NCBI RefSeq assembly: GCF_901709675.1
Contig: NC_051095.1
Coordinates: 5,393,956-5,457,955, forward strand
DNA length: 64,000 nt
Reading direction: 5' to 3'
Origin: Syngnathus acus
Taxonomy: Eukaryota > Chordata > Actinopteri > Syngnathiformes > Syngnathidae
Shown here: one piece after another, positions 58,025 to 64,000 of the stretch
Position numbering within the stretch: the first letter of the stretch is position 1
Layout: each line of letters opens with the position of its first letter
Program-made: the position numbers and the translations under genes
The notes under the pieces: generated by a model
Database searches by the model: none
What the model saw: the letters and a program-made list of their open reading frames with translations, nothing else
Told to the model about the DNA's origin: nothing

Positions 58025-59355
58025 AGCCCCCCCACACACACAACTTGCTCTTAGGTTCTCTTATTTAGGATACATTGCCTATGTATTTATTTGAAACAGT
58101 CCTTAAACACATTTTTTTTTTTGTTTAACCAAAAAAAAGCAAAAAGAAAACAATGCTGGTTCTCAGACACTTTTCTACTGTTGAGCATGCTTGTTGTAAA
58201 TACTGTTACTGTGCGTATTGTGTTGCCTGACTTTCTTTTTGTGCTTTCCATCCAAAGTCTCTGTCCACATATTCAGTCCAAATCCAATATTTATTTGTAA
58301 ATGTTTCAAGGAAAAATGTAGACGCTTCCCTCTATTTATGTTGATCTATTTAAAGTATATATATGTAGAAAAGGAATTTCGTTACACCCTGCAGATTTCC
58401 CACATTTGGGGTTGGACCCCCGCGGGGGAAGCATTTTGGGTCCAGCCCCAAATTTTGGGAAGCCTTCTTTAACGTGTCAATACTGTTGCTTTATTTGGAA
58501 TGCTTAGGGCTCTTGATTGCTCTCTTCCAAGAATTCCAAGCAGTCTGAAAAGAAAAAAAGCCACAAATACCTATCCCAGCTCCATGTACTTTGTACATTC
58601 CGTTTTCATTTTATTATTGATGCAATGATGCATTTGTTTAATTTGAATTTTGTGTCACTATAGTCATTTTAAAAGAAACAAAAACTTGATTTTACATTTA
58701 TACAAGGAAAAAAATGTTCAGAAAGAAAAAGACCACATTAATAGATCAAGCTGTAATTGGAGGATTTTTTTTTTTTACAAAAAAATGCTGCATTATGATG
58801 AAATTGCGAGATAAGAGTTGTAATTTTAGAAACAAGTGTAATCCACTCCAAGTTTGCAAATGTTGCCATTCAAAAATTCAGAATACACCAAAAACAGTGC
58901 CAGTGTGTGCTCTCAATAACAACAAAAGCATCCGATTTATTATATAGAGTTTTTCTGGACACTCAGACGCTTTATTCAACAATAATCAAGGTTTTTTTTT
59001 TTTTTTTTAAAAAAAAAGGAAAAATCATCTCATATTTTCAACGTGGCCCCAATGGTCGTCCTTGGTTGTTTTAGAAAATAATCCATAATACTAGTAAATA
59101 TGAGACGTTTTATGATGTTAGCATGATGCGGCTTTACTCTGCCAATAAATGTGAACCTGCCATATGTAGCATAGCTTAGCTTAGCAGATTGGTTTGGGGA
59201 GAGTTTGTTTGTTTGTTTTTTGCACCTTATAAGTGTTGTACTTCATTTCATATTGGACAGTCGTCAGCTTGACGACGGTAACATGCTTTGTATATAGTTT
59301 GAGAGACTTGTGTTTACTGAATTATATCAATAAATATCTAAAGTTGCCTTGTTGC
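58025..59355 (+). other. afap1: afap1 3' UTR with AATAAA signal
   Basis: Follows the TAA at 58022-58024. It contains several A/T runs and a strong hairpin at 58404-58453. AATAAA at 59329-59334 is the last clear signal before transposon-derived DNA, so the transcript probably ends near 59350. Confidence 0.5.
58404..58453 (+). other. Hairpin in afap1 3' UTR
   Basis: attt ggggttggaccc at 58404-58419 pairs with gggtccagcccc aaat at 58438-58453 (16 bp, one G-U pair when transcribed). The loop of 18 nt contains ccccgcgggg. It is either a structured RNA element or the remnant of a palindromic MITE. Confidence 0.6.
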
Positions 59356-59412
59356 TTTTAGAAATTCATGTTCAAAACCACAAGAAACAGTTTAATATTA
59401 CAAACTCTTGTC

Positions 59413-59732
59413 CAGGGGTGTCAAACTCGTTTTTTTCACGGGCCGCATTGTAGTCATAGCTAGGCCATTATGACTGTCGACCCAAATAAATGTATGAGCA
59501 CCTCATATTATATACAGTAAAAGCCACAAAACAAACTGACAAATAACTCGTTTTCAAATCAGACTAGTAAAAACTGGTCAAACATTTAAAAAAAAAAAAG
59601 ATATTAAAAGTGAAGACAATTTGCAATTCTAGTAATGACACATTAATTTGATGCATAATTTGTCTTCGCGGGCCACATAAAATGATGTGGCGGGCTGTAT
59701 CTGGCCCCCGGGCCTTGAGTTTGACACCTCTG
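59413..59732. mobile_element. hAT-type MITE
   Basis: The left end CAGGGGTGTCAAACTC pairs with the right end GAGTTTGACACCTCTG, with gggccgcatt and gcgggccac also in inverted positions. This end sequence is common among vertebrate hAT MITEs. No clear 8-bp target duplication was seen, so the flanks may have decayed. Confidence 0.8.
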
Positions 59733-59756
59733 TGCTATACTATTACACACGGTATA

Positions 59757-60140
59757 TTATATTACTTCCTTTTCCTTGTTCCCTTCTACATTCTTTCTTT
59801 CTTTGTATCCTTCCTTTTCGTTCACACGATCCCTATCCAAATCTTCATCCCTCTGCCTTCCTTGCTTTCATTCTTCCCTCGTTGGCTGCTATACCTCGTT
59901 GCTTCTGTTTGCTTCCATCCTACCCGCATCCTTCCTTCTATATTTCTGACCTTTCTTACCATCTTTTTATCCTTCCCAACCTCATTCCCTTCCTTGCGTC
60001 TATACTTCATTTCTTTCTTATTCCTTGCTTTCTTCCTTCCGACCATCGTTCCTTCTATCCTTGTTTGAGGCTCCTCACTTCTTTTTATCCTTCCTTGTCA
60101 CCTTCTATACGTCCTTGTTTAACTCCTACCGTCTTGTCCC
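59757..60140. repeat. Polypyrimidine low-complexity tract
   Basis: Degenerate (CCTT)n sequence between afap1 and the SUMO protease gene. Open frames here on both strands are low-complexity artefacts. A run of 16 C residues lies nearby at about 60308-60324. Confidence 0.7.
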
Positions 60141-60529
60141 GGCCTTTGCCTAAAATAATTTAACACGGTTATATCAACTTTAGGCAGACCCTGTATCTAT
60201 ATGTATTCTATAGCGTATATACTTCCTAGTTCTTATAAACATTTTCAACGCGTTGTTGTTCCTTAATTTGTAAAAAAAAAAAAAAAAAACCACATCCACG
60301 GTATAGATTTCCCCCCCCCCCCCCAAATCGTGAGATGACTGCCCGATGCCAACGACTTGCTCAGCAAATTGCTCTGTACATCACATTTATACAGCAGTAC
60401 ACTTTATTTAAAAAGGCCGGAAAAGCAGTATAGAATCAGCTTGTTGAATTAAAAAAATTAATAAAATAAAGTTTTTTATAGATTGCGGAATTTATTTTGT
60501 GCTGGGATTTCCTCTCGGAACTGCCTGTG

Positions 60530-60877
60530 TGACGCTTTTGCTGTGCGACGGCCTCGAAGACATGATGACGAGAGCCGCTCTCCTCTGTTAGCTCTCGGAG
60601 CCAAATGAAACATTCCAACTTCACGTCTGGCGTTATGCGGACACTAAAGTTGTCCCCTTCGACTGTTTGCTGAATTTAAACCGTCGCGTTGAAGTTTTTC
60701 GCCAGAGGAGGCGACAGCTGGCTTTCTCCAGTCTCCCGACAGTCCCCCACACCTGACTTCATTCAATGAAGTGTTAGCATCATACTTAGCATCTGTTTTT
60801 GTCACACAAAAAGACACACTTTCGACGCGCTTCGACATCCTTCGGATATTTTTTTACTCAGCATTGGTGACTAAACG
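60530..60877 (+). promoter_or_regulatory. Promoter and probable 5' UTR exon of the SUMO protease gene
   Basis: CpG-containing sequence (ctcggagcc, aaaccgtcgcgttgaag, tttcgacgcgcttcgac) ends ctaaacg at a GTAAGC donor (exon end 60877). The first coding exon starts at 61861, so this is read as a noncoding leader exon; use is inferred from position. Confidence 0.45.
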
Positions 60878-61389
60878 GTAAGCGTGCACTTGTGCCGCGC
60901 GGTTATGCCGCACGGGGGTTACGTGATGTGACGTTTCGATAAAAATAAAAACCAAGATGCTAACCAGCTAGCCTAGCAAGCGTTTCCAACGACAACATGG
61001 CTAACCCGCCGGCACAAAAAAAAAAGAAGAAAATTTAAAAGAACGCAGGCGTCGATAAGAAGGCGTTTTCTTCAGCTTTTCTTTTTTTGTCATATGCCGC
61101 CGCTATTGCTTTATCGGGTCCATTTTCCAATAAAGCTTCTCTCGGCTAACATTAGCCCGTTAACAAATTTTGAAGTGTTCCTATGCTGTATCCCAATTAG
61201 AGCACAAACGTCTTGTTTTATGCTCTACATGTGTGAAAATTAGGCTTTCGAACTTTTTGGTAGCAAAGGCAAATTAGATTAATCCTAACCTGAATACAAA
61301 TAGGATTAATAATTTGATTGTTTTTAAGTCAAACTAAATATCCACGAGCCTGTTTAATATAAGGCAACCTAACCAAATTATGTAGGGTC

Positions 61390-61660
61390 AAATTCCATCA
61401 CCACTTCATTTATCCTTTCCCACCCTTCCACCCATTTCTCTTTCCTTCCTTACACCCTCCCATCATTCCTTCAAAAATTAAGTCTTTCCTTCTATCAACT
61501 TCCCTCCCTCCATCTGTCCTTCCTTGCTTCCTTTCATTCTTCATTCCATCCTTCTTTAGTTCCCTATACCTTCCTTACCCTGATCCTCCCCTTTAGTCAT
61601 CTTTCCATCCTTTCCCCTTCTATTAAGTCTTCTTTCCCTTCCTCTTCCGTTTTTATTTCT
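61390..61660. repeat. Polypyrimidine (CCTT)n tract in an intron
   Basis: Degenerate pyrimidine repeat in the presumed first intron of the SUMO protease gene. No coding signal. Confidence 0.65.
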
Positions 61661-61860
61661 AGCCTGCTGCTTGTGATGATTCCATCCTTCACCCCTTCCT
61701 CTGTTCTTGATTTAAAAGATGACATATCAACTCTATCTGCATAAAATAAAGGGACAGTGAATATTGTTTGGAATTTTCTACCTGCCTTTCTGTTTTTATG
61801 ATTATTTTGTGGGTCTGTGTAGGTGTCGCGCTGGCGCAGGTGGCGGGGTGTCCGTGGATA

Positions 61861-63781
61861 ATGCGAGACAGTGGGGGTAGCCTGACCCAGAACCGTTGGC
61901 AGGGAGATCTGGGTCTGACTGCAGTGGGCCAGGAAGACACAGGAGGAGGTGGTCTTTTTTTTTCTTTCTTTTTTGGTTTTGGTCCTCATTTTGAGTGGTC
62001 AGGTGCCGGTACAATCCGGTACAATCAATGAAGGGCCACTGTAGATAGATATCCAAGTGATTAATTATTTGAGCTGTTTCAAAAGCTTACCTCACCCCAG
62101 ACAAATCTTACAATGTATCATGCATGAAGGCTATATTGCTGTTCTAATACAAACAGGATTAGCCATTCTCTTTGGATTGTATTTCATAAATAGGAGTGCT
62201 GTGCTTTCCCTGAAAAGTTAAAAACACTAGATTTAAGGCATTAATATAAGAATTTGACCATGTGCCCCACTGTGCTGTTGAGAATGTGAAGTGATCAAAA
62301 ATGTTATGAATGTTTCTTCTGTTTACTGGTAGGTGGGATTCCCGGAGACCACCTCATTGTCCCGGTGTCTGACCACAGCATCCCCAGCCCCATGCACCTC
62401 CGCCTGGGTGAAAAAGAAAGGGTATGGAGCGGCGAGGATGAGGCGGAAGAGGACAGGATGGGCCACATTGATGCCGAGGACGCAGACGACGAGTTTGAGG
62501 GCGGCTGCTGGGAGGAGAATGAGGATGATGAGGAGGAAGAAGAAATAGAAGACGAGGATGAAGAGCAGGGGGCTGTGGTAGAGTGGGACGTGGCAGACTT
62601 TCCTCCCCAGTCCAGCCAACATTACCAACATGCAAACTTTAGAGCGTTGCAGAAAGAAGAAGACGTGAGGACGGAGCAGGACGAGGCAGCGTCGGTCCCT
62701 CAGGTTGGAACGGGGAGGCAGACGTCGGAGCCCCACCTCCACAGATACTTGGCCCTGCGGCGCGCCCGATCCCGTCACCGGCAGAGATTCCCCGGCGCCC
62801 TAGGCTCTCGGCTGAGCCAGCAATGGAAGAGCTGGCGGCAACGGGCCCAGCGGGTGTACTCCCTCAGCCTCCGTTGGAGCTTGAAAGGACAGAAGTACAA
62901 TTGTTACAGCAAGCAAAGGAGTATAAAACGCTATCGTCAGTCGCTGTGCACTGACGACGATATCAGCGACGACGAGAGATTCACAGAGGCTGGTAGAGGT
63001 ATTCGGATCCACACAATTGACCTAACTTGCTGCCAAGCCTACAACTGTTGCGCCAGTTAACATTGCAGTAATTCAAGTCAGACATTTTTGGTGGTTAATA
63101 AGAGACTACCTTAAATCCCCCTCGTCTTGTACCTATTTAAACAAGATGAGCGTAAAATCCACCAGGGGTCATGCAAAGACCAACTGGAAATGTTTTTCCA
63201 TCGCCTTTGCGCAGATCCAGAGAGAAGCGGCTGCTCCCCAGACAGACACGGCGACCGAGGCAGACGGGAAGTGGAGGACAAACGAGCGGAGCCGACGCTT
63301 TCCGAGGAGCACGTGAGCTGCGTAACAGGTCAGCGTTCATTGCCCCTTTTGTGCAGCCGACTCGCGTTGCACAGTATTGCGTAACCTTCTAATCTGATTG
63401 ATCCCTTTTTTTGGCGCGGCTCAGGTATTCTGGAAGAATCCCTTCAGAAATATGGCAGTTTGATCCCAATCCACGTAGACGACATCGTGGAGAGGCTTCA
63501 GGACATCTTCAGTGAGAATTTTGCACAGCCGCACAGGTTAGGCGCATTCCATCAACATGGTTTGTTGTCTGGTATTGTATAATCTCATCTTGTTTTCCCC
63601 TCCCCCACTCTTCTCTACCTGAATGCTGTCTAGGAAAAGCATGGTCCAACATTTGATACAATCCTTCCAGCGTTCTTCGGGATCAGCTCTGGCCAAAACC
63701 TTCAGAGTCAACTACAAACGTCACGTTCTTACCATGGATGACCTCGGCACGCTCTATGGACAGAACTGGCTCAATGACCAG
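61861..63781 (+). CDS. senp3: SENP3/SENP5-type SUMO protease, 5' part (3' end outside window)
   Basis: Coding exons in phase: 61861-61948, 62333-62992, 63215-63328, 63425-63536, 63634-63781, giving 374 codons. The start ATG opens MRDSGGSLTQNRWQ. Residues about 55-110 are strongly acidic (runs of Glu/Asp near 62500-62570). A basic segment follows (SRHRQRFPG, SWRQRAQRVYSLSLRW), a charge order typical of nucleolar SENP3. The C-terminal part reads EEHVSCVTG, KYGSLIPIHVDDIVERLQD, then the start of the peptidase domain YKRHVLTMDDLGTLYGQNWL. SENP3 and SENP5 deconjugate SUMO-2/3, mainly in the nucleolus, during ribosome maturation. The catalytic His, Asp and Cys lie beyond the window. The acidic tract favours senp3 over senp5, but the paralogue is not certain. 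Confidence 0.85.
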
Positions 63782-64000
63782 GTATCACCGCGAGCAATAA
63801 ACCCTACGCCTGAAAAGTCTCAAAAATGCATTCAGGTAACCCAAAGCCTGACAATTCCAAATAACAATAAGGCTAACCCTGACAGGATTAATACAGTAAG
63901 TCCTATTATGCCTGATCAAATAATGCGCTATATTTTTACAACTACACTTTACCTGGTAAACCTAACCCTTAAAATGAGCAATTTTGATCAAATCAAGCCT

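Noticed and set aside
59682-60163. Two plus-strand frames of 128 and 158 codons rich in Phe, Leu and Pro
   Set aside because: Products of a polypyrimidine low-complexity tract.
62323-62778. 151-codon minus-strand frame with a hydrophobic block
   Set aside because: Antisense of the acidic Glu/Asp-coding stretch of the SUMO protease exon.

Overview
The window is nuclear DNA from a ray-finned fish, most likely a percomorph teleost. This rests on short introns with GT-AG borders, a fish-type tRNA-derived SINE, hAT-type miniature elements, abundant microsatellites, and vertebrate genes recognisable exon by exon: zcchc4, ablim2, afap1 and senp3. No prokaryotic or organellar feature was seen. All exon coordinates below come from reading splice sites by eye and checking phase; none is supported by transcripts.

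Region 1 (1-24,893, minus strand) is one very large gene that leaves the window on the left. It encodes a secreted or surface mucin-like protein made of tandem SEA-type modules. It has a short signal-peptide exon, one divergent SEA module, then 20 almost identical SEA modules in a 17.3-kb tandem array of 857-bp units. Three more modules follow, two of them preceded by giant Thr/Ser/Pro-rich exons (2,690 and 1,973 nt) made of two unrelated repeat types. Each 857-bp unit carries three exons (224, 65 and 170 nt, together 153 codons) that start and end in phase 1, so adding or losing units keeps the frame. About 15.0 kb of coding sequence (about 5,000 residues) is visible. This is the most unusual object in the window.

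Region 2 (24,960-27,500) is repeat-rich intergenic DNA: AT-rich sequence, a SINE, a foldback DNA transposon with a hAT-type miniature element nested in it (perfect 8-bp target duplication), and microsatellites.

Region 3 (27,518-31,461, minus) is zcchc4, the 28S rRNA m6A methyltransferase, complete in 12 coding exons. It lies head to head with region 4, ablim2 (32,478 or 33,673 to 43,695, plus), an actin-binding LIM protein with four LIM domains, a C-terminal villin headpiece, an 8-nt microexon and two candidate first exons.

Region 5 (about 45,800-59,350, plus) is afap1, actin-filament-associated protein 1: a scaffold with two PH domains, complete in 17 coding exons and with several candidate upstream promoters. 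ablim2 and afap1 are also neighbours on human chromosome 4p16.1, so this pair is conserved synteny of two actin-binding adaptors.

Region 6 (about 60,530 to the right edge, plus) is the 5' part of a senp3/senp5-type SUMO protease. The window ends just after the start of its catalytic domain.

The genes share no pathway beyond the ablim2-afap1 cytoskeletal pair. The mucin-like gene looks like a rapidly evolving extracellular gene beside conserved housekeeping and cytoskeletal genes.
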